This document shows positions 10,607-21,898 of a stretch of DNA of 64,000 nt, one piece after another. Location of the stretch: positions 19,805,921-19,869,920 of the forward strand of contig JBCFYV010002255.1 in assembly GCA_039000515.1 (NCBI GenBank), read 5' to 3'. The position numbers and the translations under genes were made by a program. The notes beneath the pieces are model-generated. The model was not told the DNA's origin and ran no database searches. It saw nothing but the letters and a program-made list of their open reading frames with translations. The DNA comes from Timema cristinae. Its lineage: Eukaryota > Arthropoda > Insecta > Phasmatodea > Timematidae. Each line of letters opens with the position of its first letter. Within the stretch, counting starts at the first letter, position 1.

Positions 10607-10978
10607 TGTAGGGAGCGCGAGAAAAGGACAGTGTTTTTGCAATATTTATAACAAAATATTTTATTCAAAATAAATAAAATATTGACTATTGCTTGGTTAC
10701 AAATGTAAAGTTTAGTTTTTATCACATGGTGATATCAGCAGTTGTTGAATATCTGTCATGAGCATAGTGGCATTAGATGAGAAACTTTTTAAATTAAGAG
10801 AAAAAGTTGTCATTAAATAATTCCAGGACACTCTTGAAAGATATCGGAGAACTGTTGTGGTCACAATGTGTAAAAATTAAAATTTAGGCTCGTATTGAAG
10901 CAATATTTTCTATATTTTGACCAACACATTTTTTATATAAAAATGGCAAAAAATACTGATCTTTTCTAGCGTTTACTA
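10607..10978 (+). mobile_element. MITE-1, full copy 1
   Basis: Terminal inverted repeats of roughly 75 bp: left GCGAGAAAAGGACAGTG...AATAAATAAAATATTG, right (reverse complement) GCTAGAAAAGATCAGTA...AATATAGAAAATATTG. The middle (ATATCTGTCATGAGCATAGT, then GAGAAAAAGTTGTC, TTCCAGGACACTCTTG) is shared with 13005-13355. No transposase frame. Confidence 0.82.
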
Positions 10979-11239
10979 CATCTTCACTTTAATCTGCTGA
11001 CATTTTGTCATTTGTTATTTAATTGCTTGATTTTGGCGATAGAAGGTTAGCAAAATAATTAGTGTTTGATTATGTTTTGATAATATTTGTTAAACATTTT
11101 AACTGAGTGAAATTAAATGTCATTGATTAACTAGGATTCGTAAATGGGGCCACTGTTACCACACTTTAACACTAGAGAAGGGTAATTTGTTCATGTGGCT
11201 ATACCTCAGTCCGATCTTCATTTAAAAATATATTTTATA

Positions 11240-11451
11240 TATTATTATTATATTATTATTATTATTATTATATTATATTATTATATTATTATTATTATTA
11301 TTAGCACCGCGTCTTACTACCCGTTCGGGTTATACGCACTTACGCTAATGTGTAATGGTAGGGTGATTGTGAGATGAAATGAAGGACCTACAGTTTAACG
11401 TGGAATCCGAACCACGGTGGTGACCTGGCATTCCACACATTCACAAGATGT
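11240..11451 (-). mobile_element. SINE family B, 5'-truncated copy with long (ATT)n tail
   Basis: The body from TTAGCACCGCG (11301) to CACAAGATGT matches the 3' 150 bp of family B; the head is absent, with the boundary at ACATCTTGTGAATG on the minus strand. A ~60-bp (ATT/TAT)n tract precedes it as the tail. Confidence 0.9.
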
Positions 11452-11588
11452 ATCTTTTATAAAATACTTTCTTTTGTTGACAAAATTGAAAACATTTTAC
11501 TACATTGTTAGTGTTATTTAATAGGTATTGATAATAGTTATCAAAAGTGACAGCTGCATATCATATTACTTGAATATATTTTTTTTTG

Positions 11589-11822
11589 TTAGCACCATTT
11601 CTTACTACCCGTTCGGTTTATAAGCTTAGGTACTAATTATGCTAGTGGTTTTAGGGATTAGGAAGGTTATATTTAGTGGAAGTTTACGGGAATTTGCGTG
11701 GAGAGAGAGTGAAAAACATTTCGATAAAATCACCCTCAAACACCCGACCAAGATTTGAACCTCAATCTTACCGTCATCTAGTCTACCGCAAGAGTTGCGC
11801 GTCGTACAATATGGCCAAAGAA
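11589..11822 (-). mobile_element. SINE family C, copy
   Basis: Minus-strand copy: tail TTAGCACCATTTCTTACTAC (plus), body AATTTGCGTGGAGAGAGAGT, B box as AGATTTGAACCTC, and head ending ATGGCCAAAG. Diverged. Confidence 0.8.
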
Positions 11823-11829
11823 GCGGGTG

Positions 11830-12428
11830 ACTTGATTATTAATGCGTGGAAATAGGTCTAGTAAAGTTTCAACTTGTTATATAAGGTTCTTACTATGAAA
11901 ATCGGACTGTACACTATTTGTTCCTTCTTCTAAAAAGTGTCGATACGGTACAATCCTCAAATACGGACCGAGAAGTGTACACAATAACAAAGTTATTTTG
12001 AAAGGGGAAAGCCCAAATTCTGTGTTCGTAATCTTCATTCATTGAAAGGGTTTTGCTGCCAGAAGACTTTGGTTTGTGTATTCGAAGAATGAAGATAGAT
12101 TGTGGCAGCGTAAGAGGGAAGAAGATGTTGCAAAGAGGAATAAGGATGGAGTTAGAATGAGATGGGAGCACTGGGATGAAGAAGGAGAGTAGTGAAGGGT
12201 TTAGCTAAGAAGACCACAATCTCGCATCTCACCACTAACAAGACGAGCCAAACTTTTTTACTCGATTTTTTTTTGTTCAACCCTTTATGTTGAAAGCTGA
12301 GGTTGGAGTGGAGTGGGTAGTAGAGTATATTAAACTCCTATTAGGGCACTTTGTGATTCACGAAGAAGTAAAATCAGATGGGATTTCAAGATACATCAAT
12401 TATGATGGGTTATTTATTGTAGTATCTT
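11830..12428. other. Stretch without recognised feature
   Basis: Some purine-rich sequence at 12040-12200; no supported gene. Confidence 0.45.
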
Positions 12429-12962
12429 GTTAGGGCCCTTGACCCTGTCGAGTGCAAGTCTAAAACCTATTTTGTGGTATGGTAGGGCGGGAGGGTGAAA
12501 GGCGTAGCGTGGCTTCACAACCAACCGAAGTATCCTTCCGCACCAACATGAACGGATGGAGCACGTAAACCGTAGATGGCGCTACCGGACAGGTCTTGCG
12601 GGAAAAAAATCATACGTTTGAAAATATCAGTTTTCTTGAGAACGATTGAAATTTATATATTAACATTTTCAACGTCCCTTCTAAGATACTGTATCTATGT
12701 TTATTAATTGTTACATTTTCTTATTTTGTTGTTATGAAGCCCGTAGTTTTTCATTGAAAAAAGTCGATTTTATCGACACTTGATCACTGTTAAAACTATA
12801 GAGGTGTGTATATAAAAAGTAATACTTAATCATCAGGCTTCTATTTTGAACAAGCCGTTTCCTGAAAGAAAATTGCAAAATAATAAAAATTATTGAAGAT
12901 AACCGTTTGACCCATGGCTATGCATTTCCACGCCAAATGAAAAGGGCCAATCGCCTTAAGAG
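12429..12962 (+). mobile_element. MITE-2, copy 1
   Basis: About 530 bp shared, inverted, with 29487-30002, including CCGGACAGGTCTTGCGG, TTGTTACATTTTCTTATTTT (spelled with small differences), AGGTGTGTATATAAAAA and GAAAATTGCAAAA.AATAAA. Ends are short inverted repeats around TTAGGGCCCTTGACCCT and AGGGCCAATCGCCTTAAG. Non-coding. Confidence 0.78.
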
Positions 12963-13004
12963 ATAGCGTGGTGTTGCTTAGGTTGAGGCCTAAGGTAATG
13001 ATAG

Positions 13005-13355
13005 TTGAGGGCAAAGTTGTTGCAGTTTTTATAACAAAACAATTGTTTAGCCAAAACAAATAAAATATTTCTCCAGGAGCAACGTAAAATTTTTAATTTT
13101 CTCTACACGTTGACAATTGATAATTTAGTAATATCTGTCATGAGCATAACGGCATTAAACGAGAAACTATTTTAAATGAAGAGAAAAAGTTGTCCTTAAA
13201 TTTCAGGACAACCTTGAGAGATATTCATGTATTGTTGATGTCATCATATGAAGAAAATAAACAATATGAATCTACTCGAGCAATATTTTATTTATTTTGA
13301 CACAAAAAAATGTTTTGTTATAAAAAAAACAAAAACATTGACCTTTTCTTGCGTT
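13005..13355 (+). mobile_element. MITE-1, copy 2
   Basis: Same internal blocks as 10607-10978 (TATCTGTCATGAGCATAACG, GAGAAAAAGTTGTCCTTAAA) and inverted ends (TTTTTATAACAAAACA near 13025 and TGTTTTGTTATAAAA near 13312). The outermost 17 bp of the left TIR is missing; it abuts MITE-2. Confidence 0.8.
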
Positions 13356-13445
13356 CCTTAAGCCACACTCTAATGACGTTAGACTCGCATTGCGATAGGT
13401 CAACACTAAAGTCGGGGTTCGAATCACAGTCGAACAGATGTGGAC
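13355..13445 (+). mobile_element. SINE head fragment (tRNA-like, family C type)
   Basis: TTAAGCCACACTCTAATGAC... with a B box GGGGTTCGAATCACAG about 60 bp further. The body after it is not recognisable. Confidence 0.4.
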
Positions 13446-13599
13446 CATCAGCTAGCTGTTTTCTACTAGTTTCGGTCCTAACCCGAATAATGGTATTGAT
13501 TCTTGATTCTAAAATTAATTGTTGTTTTATTGTTAACTGATTTTGGGAAAATTTCTCTACGATATTTATAAGTTCCTAATGTAGTTGTAATGGACCTTA

Positions 13600-13775
13600 A
13601 AACTAATTATTCCAATTTTTCGTACTACGTTGGATCTATTTCCAACAGGCAACTAGATCTACTTTAGTATATTCATACGTAGAGCCATGTGAGCTGTAGA
13701 TGTCAATTTTGATAGATATTTTCAAAACCTATGAAATTAAATAATAATTTGGTAAAATATTATCAATATAGAGCG
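13600..13775 (+). repeat. Dispersed repeat family T, copy 2
   Basis: Blocks GATCTACTTTAGTATATTCA, CATGTGAGCTGTAG, GATAGATATTTTCAA and GGTAAAATATTATCAATA occur in family T order. Confidence 0.5.
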
Positions 13776-14011
13776 CAAAAAATATATTTGTATTTTATAA
13801 AATGCTCTTTCTATTATATTCGGACTAAAAAAAAATTCTTGTAAAGTACTCAATCTATCTCTTTCAGCAAAATTCAAAATTATATCTAAAAAAATAAAGA
13901 CCATAGTTAACATTTCAGTGGCCAAAATTGACAAAAACAAAATTATAATTGAAGCTAACTTAGCTTTACATATATAAATGTAGATTCTGAAAGTTTTTTT
14001 TTAACTTTTAT

Positions 14012-14248
14012 TGTAGCACCGCTTCTTACTACGCGTTCGAGCTATACGCTTATGTACTAATTACGCTAATGTTGTTAGAGGTTATATTTATAGGGAGTGT
14101 ACCCACATTTGCGTAGAAAATAATTTTGGAAAAACCACCTTAAGTACACCCGATCGAGATTTGAACCTTGATCTCCCCGTCATCGGTAATCTACTCTACC
14201 ACGAGAGTAGTGCCTTAGACCATGTGACCACTGAAGTGGGATTTTAAC
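14012..14248 (-). mobile_element. SINE family C, copy
   Basis: Tail GTAGCACCGCTTCTTACTAC, body CACATTTGCGTAGAAA, B box GAGATTTGAACCTTG and head ...GACCATGTGACCACTGAAG (plus strand spelling). Near full length. Confidence 0.85.
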
Positions 14249-14249
14249 T

Positions 14250-15380
14250 GTTAACCTAAACTTCTTCACAGGGTGAGCCTGACTAAAAAAATATGAAAAT
14301 ACCGTTAAATAAAATACCGGGGTAGGTTGGGAAAGCCAGCTTCCCCCCCCCCCTCCCCATAAACAGTTGTCAATACCCAGTAAATGCATCAGTTCACCTT
14401 ATTCTGCACTCAACCTAACTCTCGACCTGGTAAGATCTTCCAGGTTGACTTCAAGTGAAACCTCACTTGGGGAATCTAAAGAAACTTTTTCTTATACCTT
14501 CCTTCCCTTAGAAACCTCTTCCTTTTGCCTCTTTTCAAAGACCCCAAGGGAAAATGAGAGAGAAATGAGAAATGAAGTGTAAAAAGAAATGGAGGCTGAA
14601 GGAAATAAGAAGATGGCGAACACGACTAGGGACGTACGTGGTCCCATTATTCCAAAATTCTGTGAGTCTGAAGCTTACCTTCTTGAAGTTAAGAGCAGTT
14701 TGGAAACTTATAAAATACTTGGAAATATATTATTACCAGCAATTCAAACAACCTTAGAAAAATCCACATTTGACATAATTAAAAATCTAAGTAGTCTACA
14801 CCAACTTAATTCCATGAAATAACATAGCAATCATACCCTCTAACGATCAATTTAATATTTTAATATTCAACGAAACAGAACCAATATAATTTACAAGATT
14901 TTATTTACGGTACTGACAGGAGTTGAGCCCCTTATAGTCTTCATCGATAGTAGTAATGAATAGTGAATGAAAAACATTGATATCGCCATTGATCTATTTA
15001 ACACCGATGTGGGGAAAAAAACATACTCTGCCAAACATCGATGTTATAGAACCAAAAAATCGATATTTTATTGTAAAAACATTGGTAATTTTTTTTTCAA
15101 ATCAACTAAATAACTGTAACTGAAGTGCAATTTTTAATATTGGACCTTAAAAATTAAATTCAAATTAAATATATTCATAAAATTAGTTGACACATACATA
15201 ATAAAACAATTGGTATGGTGGTATATTAAATTAGAGACATTTACTAAAAACCAGTGAGATTTGTAAGATGAAATAATTATACATTGTTACAGAAACATTC
15301 CAGCAAAGAGCTTAGAAGAAATTATACGCATTGTTACAAAAACATTGAAAAAAGGGTAACATAATGTAGCGTTTCTGATT
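14250..15380. other. Stretch with unassigned short ORFs
   Basis: Poly-C at 14343-14354. Overlapping open frames at 14367-14822 (plus) have no recognised domain and no gene context; I do not call them. Between 14940 and 15075 there are several ATCGAT/ATCGATG-like motifs, similar in style to 17040-17110. Confidence 0.45.
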
Positions 15381-15397
15381 TACGGATCTCTACGTGT

Positions 15398-15643
15398 GCG
15401 CCAATTGAAGTGTTATGAAATATTACTGCTTACGTTGGGCGCTAATTATGATGTTTTGGACGTCTCTCTCCAGGTCGATCGATGAATTATAGATCTGGTT
15501 CGTTGCATTGGGCGTCGATTGAAGTTATACCGTTTAATTAGCTGATAATTGCCCCGTGGTCGAGCACTAATTAAAGCGGTCCGGTATTTTGATGTGGTGA
15601 GTTAATTGGTATTTATAGCCCCGTGATCGAGCGCCAATTAAAG
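15398..15643 (+). repeat. Cluster of five GCGCCAATTAAAG-like motifs
   Basis: Related 13-15-mers at 15398 (GCGCCAATTGAAG), 15437 (GGGCGCTAATTATGA), 15510 (GGGCGTCGATTGAAG), 15562 (GAGCACTAATTAAAG) and 15629 (GAGCGCCAATTAAAG), spaced 39-73 bp. The last two also share CCCCGTGRTCGAGC upstream. This could be a degenerate tandem repeat or a binding-site cluster with TAATTA-type cores. Confidence 0.5.
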
Positions 15644-15867
15644 AATTATTGGTGATTTAAATATTGTATAATTAATACACACTTTTTATGTTGACATGTT
15701 TTTATTTCTAAATCTTGGTTTATTTCTAGAGAAAATAGATCATGTCGTCGAAATATATACGCGCCTATAGTACGAGCGCGGACAGGAGTTCAAGTTCCGA
15801 GTAGTTCAAGGACTGGACGCCTAGTGAGGTTCAATTGCACCATCTTTCGTATATATCCATTGCTCAT

Positions 15868-15886
15868 GGAAGCTTCGAGAAGGTTT
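15868..15886. promoter_or_regulatory. Heat-shock-element-like site
   Basis: GAA-GC-TTC-GA-GAA-GG-TTT gives three perfect and one near-perfect alternating pentamers. It lies in a CpG-containing patch (15735-15950) but no gene start is evident. Confidence 0.3.
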
Positions 15887-15949
15887 AGTTTAGAAAAATA
15901 AAATACAAGACAAAAACATCTCGGTTTTACTGGGAGGTTCTAGAGCGGA

Positions 15950-16435
15950 AAATGACTCAAGCTTACATTTTAAAACCTCTATTCGAACTTTCCAGAAGAG
16001 GAAGTTATTATTTAAAAACCTTATATTGTCAACTTGACTTTACTAATGTCACGTCCGTGACGTCACTGATCAGTGGCTTTTGCCTTCTTAGAAGAAGAAG
16101 TGCTTTAATCGCATTTAATATACTATATAATTTAAATATAAAATTAAATACGTTTATAAAATTAGGACGATATTATTGTCAATGCTTTCACATACTTTTC
16201 AGGGGCAAGTCAGTTACATTACAATATCTATCTAAGAAAGAGTATAACAATCCATTTAACACATTAAATACATAAAAGATATATATTTACATGCATACAT
16301 ATATGTATTACTATATATATTATATATATCACATATATGATATATAAATATATATATATATTAAATATCATATATATATTTTTATATTATATTATGTATA
16401 TATTATATTTTATATATATTTACTTATAGCCCAGA
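15950..16435. other. AT-rich stretch with TATA-type low complexity
   Basis: (TA)n-rich, partly palindromic low-complexity DNA at 16270-16430. The 107-codon frame at 15952-16275 (plus) has no recognisable domain. Confidence 0.5.
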
Positions 16436-16439
16436 AAAT

Positions 16440-16960
16440 AGGGGTTTAGTAAAAAAATTATCTCAATACAATGATAAATTATTTATTTTCTCAAATAGTT
16501 GCGTAGATGTGACCAAAATTGGACATTTCCAATCAAATAAATTACCCTACAAGTCATTTTTATGGGAAAATGAGAGTTTCTATTTCATTTGTAAAGTTAA
16601 TCAATGCCTAGATACAAAATGTAATCAAGATTGTTAGAGAAGCGTTCAAGAATATAAATTTAAAAAAAATCATTTGCTCTTCAGTAAACTACCCTTAATC
16701 TTAGGGTTGGATATCTAATACCAAAACCACATGGGGGGACCTTATGAAAACTCTACATACCAAGTCTTAACATTATTGGTAAAATAGTATCGGCTCTAGC
16801 CCAAAGTACAGACAGACGGCATTGCGAAAGACACTATTTTTGGTCTCATGGGGTCATGAAACGATGACATTTATCAAAATCTCAAGTTGAATTTTTTTTC
16901 CGATCACAATACTTCTCTCGTCGAGGGGTCGAAAGAAACTAAAAATTACATCTGAAAATT
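16440..16960 (+). repeat. Dispersed repeat family H, copy 1
   Basis: Ordered blocks shared with 42870-43290, 43330-43870 and 61180-61635: CAATGATAAATTA, CTCAAATAGTTGCG, ATCAAGATTGTTAGAG, CAGTAAACTACCCTTAAT, AGACAGACGGCATTGC and GGGTCATGAAACG. Stops in every frame. Such tails with AGACAGACAG are common in invertebrate repeats; the class is not determined. Confidence 0.75.
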
Positions 16961-17209
16961 AAGCATTGTAATTGATATTTTCAATTTTATATTTTATAAG
17001 GACAGTCTGACGTAGGCCTAAGTTGTTCATGTTTATGGACATCGGTAGAAAACATCGATTGTTGAAAATCATCGACTAATAAATTAATATCGATGTAGAA
17101 AACATTGAACATTGACCCTCCAACGTCGGTGTTTGAAAAATATCCCTAAATGATGGGCATTTTATCTTTTTTTTTTAAACTTAGAGGACAGGATGTGCGT
17201 GGGGGGAAT

Positions 17210-17345
17210 TTTAACAAAATGCTCAAGTATTCACCGGGATGTATAAAAGGAAACCATGTCCTGGAATAAAAAACATATCCACGGTGGACACATTCGAGGA
17301 TTGAACCATGGATTTTCGAGTTGGAGACCAGTACGTTAGCATATA
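17210..17345 (-). mobile_element. tRNA-like SINE fragment
   Basis: On the minus strand, an A-box-like ATGCTAACGTACTGG and a B box ATGGTTCAATCCTCG. Interrupted by family C on its right side. Family not resolved. Confidence 0.4.
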
Positions 17346-17367
17346 GAGAAGAGATAACATTAGCATG

Positions 17368-17622
17368 ACCTGCTTCGGTGGCTGCATGTTATAAGGCATC
17401 ACTCTCACAATAGATTAGAATGCCGATTACACGGAGATCAAGGTTCAAATCTCAGTCGGGTGTAATGAGGTTTTTTCTTTCAAAAAGGTTTTACCCTTTC
17501 CCTCCACGGAAATGTAGGTACACTTCCTCTAAATTAACTCTATTCTTATCCCTAACTAGTTAGCATAATTAGTACATATGTGTATAACCAGAATAGTTAG
17601 TAAGGCGTGGTGCTAAAAAAAT
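17368..17622 (+). mobile_element. SINE family C, copy
   Basis: Head GGTGGCTGCATGTTATAAGG, B box AAGGTTCAAATCTCAG, body TCCACGGAAATGTAGGTACA, 3' end TTAGTAAGGCGTGGTGCTAA followed by A-rich tail. Confidence 0.85.
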
Positions 17623-18104
17623 ATTAACGTGGAGAGAGGATGAAAAAACTACAGTGAAACATCACGCGTTGAAAACTAACCTTTGTGCAAAAGGTACAAT
17701 TTTAGACGCTTTGCCTCACCATCATCAACAAATCCATATATTGTGAACATGACGAATTAAACCAAGTGATCATTGCTGCGGTTATAATAAATAAAATATA
17801 TACTTGATTATCTCTATCCATACCTATAGACATTAGGAATAGTAATTGCTCTAGTTATCATAATGTCAATTGTACAATAAATGAGAATATAAAGGATTAG
17901 CTTTACACTCGAGTAATCCAATCGAGTTTCAATTAATATTTTACATTATTAGTTTTTATCTGGATCTACGCGGGGCCTAATAAAGACTCATATACCATCA
18001 TAAGTCAACTCCTAGAAAACTCAAAATCACACACAGATTAATTATAGGAAATAACATCACACGCCAATAATATATTCTCCCAGTTACAGTTTAACTAATT
18101 AATA
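17623..18104. other. Stretch without recognised feature
   Basis: AT-rich, no supported gene. Confidence 0.45.
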
Positions 18105-18359
18105 ACCCGCCTCGGTGGCGTAGTTGGCTAACGCGCTTGTCGTGTTTAGCTCGACTGCTGATGATGGGGAGATCGAGGTTCGAATCTTGGTCGGGTGAAC
18201 TGGGGGTGGTTTTTCCTAAATAGTTTCCCACTCTCCCTCCACGCAAATGCGGGTTCACGTCCTCTAATTAAGCCTTCCCAATTCCTAATCCATTAGCGTA
18301 ATTAGTGCTTAAAGCGTATAGCCCGAACGGGTAGTAAGACGCGGTGCTAAATATTATTA
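18105..18359 (+). mobile_element. SINE family A, copy 2, with TSD
   Basis: Nearly consensus family A: GCCTCGGTGGCGTAGTTGGC, B box GAGGTTCGAATCTTGG, GTGGTTTTTCCTAAAT, CCACGCAAATGCGGGTTCAC, and 3' end GGGTAGTAAGACGCGGTGCT. A 12-bp direct repeat AACTAATTAATA flanks it (18093-18104, 18360-18371). Confidence 0.95.
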
Positions 18360-18371
18360 AACTAATTAATA

Positions 18372-19278
18372 CATTTTTAATAAAAATTGTTTACTATCAA
18401 GCTTAAATATTTACCTCCTCTCTGCAATTCTTAAAGGAAGAGTAATTTTGTAAATCCTTACTAAATTACATTTTCAATCAAAGATCTATATTCCAATGCT
18501 CTTTACTATAAATAAATGGTAAGCCAAATTCGTACATATTTTATAATATAGTCTATTATTAGGAAAACAATTTTAATAATCATTTAGTCTTAAATAATTT
18601 TTCCTAAAAAACGTTATTTTGAAATTCACATGAAATCTTTTTTAAATATAAATTTTGAACAAAATTACTATAACAATTTATTTTAATTAATCATATTTAA
18701 AGTAACATTAAATGACTTTTGTGCAGGAAAACTACCATATAAGATATTATACAGGAATTAATTTGAACAAAATGTAAGGCAAAATTCAAAATTTTTTAAT
18801 TTTTCAAAAATCAAATGGAAATCACATTTGACTTTGAGTAACGACTTATTATTGATAACTTAAATAATAAGTTTAGAGAAATCCATCAAATCCATTCGTT
18901 TGTAACGCCAATTATAATTAGAAGGGAAACAACAAACATTTTAATAATACCATTGTTTATTTGGGTACATATCAATCAAAATTGATACTATTTATTGTGA
19001 AAGTAAAATTAAAAATATTTCAATTTCATTCAAAAATTGTTTTTTTGAATAAATTTTTATAAGAAGGTCTGAGAATAAAGGTTTAAATCTATAAACAAGT
19101 GCAGATTATCACAAGTGGTACTAAATTTTTCTGGCAGGACTATGACACTGGTTGATTAATTTATTCATACGGTGACCTTTGTGTTTATTATGTATTATTA
19201 TTGTGTATTATGTATTAAACATATTCTATAAATTTTTAACAGTTGCAAATGAAAATAATTTTAGTGATATTTTTTTTT
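18372..19278. other. Very AT-rich stretch without recognised feature
   Basis: No open frames, repeats or RNA genes noticed. Confidence 0.5.
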
Positions 19279-19516
19279 TAGCACCACGTTTTACTACCCG
19301 TTCGGTTTATACACTTATGTACTAATTATTCTAATGAATTAGAGATTAGGTAGGCTATATTTCTAAAGAAGTACACCCACATCTGCGTGGAGGGAGGGTA
19401 GGAAAACCAATTTGAAAAAACTTCAGTGCACCCAATCGAGAGTTGAACCTCAATCTCCCCGTCATCGGCAGTCTAGTTTACTGTGTGTGTAACGCTTTAG
19501 ACCAAAGGCCACCGAA
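19279..19516 (-). mobile_element. SINE family C, copy
   Basis: Tail TTAGCACCACGTTTTACTAC, body CACATCTGCGTGGAGGGAGG, B box GAGAGTTGAACCTC and head GACCAAAGGCCACCGAATC in plus spelling. Confidence 0.85.
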
Positions 19517-19634
19517 TCATCTCGTAATAATATTAAAATATTTATTTTAGTAGTCAATGATTAATTTTAGGTAATCAGTAATATTCCGGATGCCTTTTAT
19601 CAATCAGTGTATAAAAGTGCATGTTAAGTAAGGT

Positions 19635-19720
19635 ATAATTTAAAGGAAATGTAGCATCATTTGTATGGAGGAACGTGGGAAACCATTTGTTAAAATTTAC
19701 CCTTGTTTTGAATCACCACA
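19635..19720 (-). mobile_element. SINE family C body fragment
   Basis: ATTTAAAGGAAATGTAGCA, TTTGTATGGAGGAACG and AAACCATTTG match the middle of family C; both ends missing. Confidence 0.45.
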
Positions 19721-20450
19721 CAGCTGAACACAGGACAGTATTTAACATCCAACACCAGCACGAGAAAACAAAAAATCGAATATTTGTTTATTACCTTATC
19801 CTAAATATTAATTACAAATTGGTTTGTATATTGCCCGGGTAGAAACCAAAGCCCTCTAAATATAGAATAGTTTTCTCCAAAGTCTTGGTTACAAAGGAAG
19901 GGTTAAGCTGATTATGATTTCAGCTTCAAATAAATTAAAAAAAATAATTGTGATAGAGAGTTTTTATTCTTTCAACAAAGAAAAAGTGGCTGTTAAAGGT
20001 TTGCTGGAAAAAAAAAGTTTTTGTTTGTGACTTCTTTTAAGAACACCGCAAAGGACACTTGGAAAAAAGGATCGTTCTTTCGGAAACGTTAGAAGGCAAA
20101 GCGAAACAAAAAGGATCTAAGGAATAAAGAAAGAAAGACGAATACAAAAAAGTTGACTTGAAAGTAACTCACGTTAAAAAACAATCTGACACAAATAAGG
20201 TATTGTTCTTTATTTAAAATGGCCTGAAGATAGGAAATACTTCAAGAGATACTAAACCATCTTGAGAACAGGAATATTTCAAGGGGCATTAAAAAAATTA
20301 TAGTTTGTAGATTTAAAAATAATAATTTGACGTACAAATTAAAAAACAAAACTAGAACTTATGACTAAGAAAAAAAAACAATAATTTTTTTCCTTAATAA
20401 AAATGAGTAATTAAGTGTGATCATAAAAGTTCAGATTGAATAAAATTAGA
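19721..20450. other. Stretch without recognised feature
   Basis: A-rich plus strand with short poly-A runs; nothing recognised. Confidence 0.45.
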
Positions 20451-20451
20451 C

Positions 20452-20605
20452 CCATTTAGGTGGCCGCATGGTTTAAGGCGCTTCTATCACTGTAGACCAG
20501 AATGACGATGACGGGGAGACCAAAGTTCGAGTCTCGGTTGGGTAAACTGAGGGGGAATCACAAAACATGCTTTTCCACTCACATTCCACGCAAATGCTGG
20601 TACCT
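20452..20605 (+). mobile_element. SINE family C, 5' part only
   Basis: Head GGTGGCCGCATGGTTTAAGG, B box AAAGTTCGAGTCTCGG, then TTTTCCACTC and CACGCAAATGCTGGTACC, after which similarity to family C stops at about 20602. The 3' tail is absent, either deleted or replaced by the next segment. Confidence 0.75.
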
Positions 20606-20870
20606 TAGATATTTTCCCTTAAGGGGAATGTACCCCACGGTCACCAGGGTTTGATTAATTAGGCTTAAGTTAGGTTAAGACTCACACCAGCGCCACAACA
20701 TCATAATCACTATCGTCACATCCTCTCATTGCTGGTACGAGGTGTAGACAACCATCTATGGTGTATCCTTGACAACGTCCAAACCACCAGACCACCTGAT
20801 AGTCTACACATGAGACGACTGAATTTGGCTGTCAATGTCCCTCCTGGTCATATATGCCATACGATAAAAA
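20606..20870. other. Unidentified moderately GC-rich segment
   Basis: Follows a SINE 5' part directly and contains GTCTACACATGAGACGACTG and CACCAGACCACCTGATAG. It looks unlike its AT-rich surroundings and may be part of another repeat; no second copy seen. Confidence 0.35.
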
Positions 20871-21544
20871 AAAGCAAACTTTTTATTATTTTTCCGATTT
20901 AATTTGGCATTGAGATTGATATAGACATAAAGTGTAGGAGCCCTGTATTTTATTTTTATATTTGTTTTGAATATAAAAATATATCAAAGTGTTCTTGTTT
21001 ACCTAGAAGAAGAAAAACAATCCCCAATGAATAATGTGATCCCAATTTATTGCTAAACATACTAATAAACATTATTACCAACATATGCGGTTAAATTTAA
21101 TTCCTGTAAAATATTTTCCCAATGTTTTTGCGGTATTAAAAATAAACCATTAATTACATAAAATGAGTAGGAATATATTTTTTTTAACTAGCCGTAAAAA
21201 ATTCAGATTACTGAAATCAATTTTCTATCATTAAAACCGATATTTCGTCGCTATTGTATGGAATTACGTGTGGAATGAAATAAAACATCTACCCAGTAGA
21301 GAATGTCCTAATATGATGAAATAAACATTAAATTGCAGTTTTTATCATCATTCCTTTCGTCCCCTTTTCATGTGATTTTATATCATCTCTAAACACACCA
21401 TTCCTGTGGGAAATGTGCAGTTACAAAACTAGACTACACATTATGAGGTATAAAAACTACTCGGAATGTCTGATCATTGAATCATACTTTACATACAATT
21501 ATTTTTGTTCAAAATTTTTGTTATTAATACGTTTAGCACATGGG
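20871..21544. other. Stretch without recognised feature
   Basis: AT-rich, nothing recognised. Confidence 0.45.
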
Positions 21545-21775
21545 TTATTTAGTTTTTTCACCACGTATTGGTATCCGTTTGGGCTACACGCATGTTAATA
21601 TTTGATTTATGGTGTATGGATGAGGGAGGTAGAATTTCAGAGGAAATATATCAGCATTTTCGTGGAGATAGAGTATACTTGCCCGAGATTCAAAACCTGA
21701 CCAGCAAATTACCGTGGAAATCGGTTGAATGATCTTGACATTCAGATGACGTGCCCACCAATACTGATTAGTCTA
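21545..21775 (-). mobile_element. SINE family C, old copy
   Basis: Tail TTCACCACGTATTGGTATCC, body TTTCGTGGAGATAGAG and the head region near 21740-21760 are recognisable but highly diverged. Confidence 0.55.
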
Positions 21776-21852
21776 CATTTTACTCACACATATTTGAGTT
21801 CAATTAATCGCTAACATTCTCATTACTAACACTTGAATTAAATAATTAGTTA

Positions 21853-21860
21853 TATTATTA

Positions 21861-21898
<38 letters not shown>

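Noticed and set aside
14367..14822. Overlapping 61-77-codon frames
   Set aside because: Two frames overlap each other in the same strand with no domain or conserved motif; composition resembles the surroundings.
15952..16275. 107-codon frame
   Set aside because: AT-rich, no recognisable domain, no supporting gene signals.
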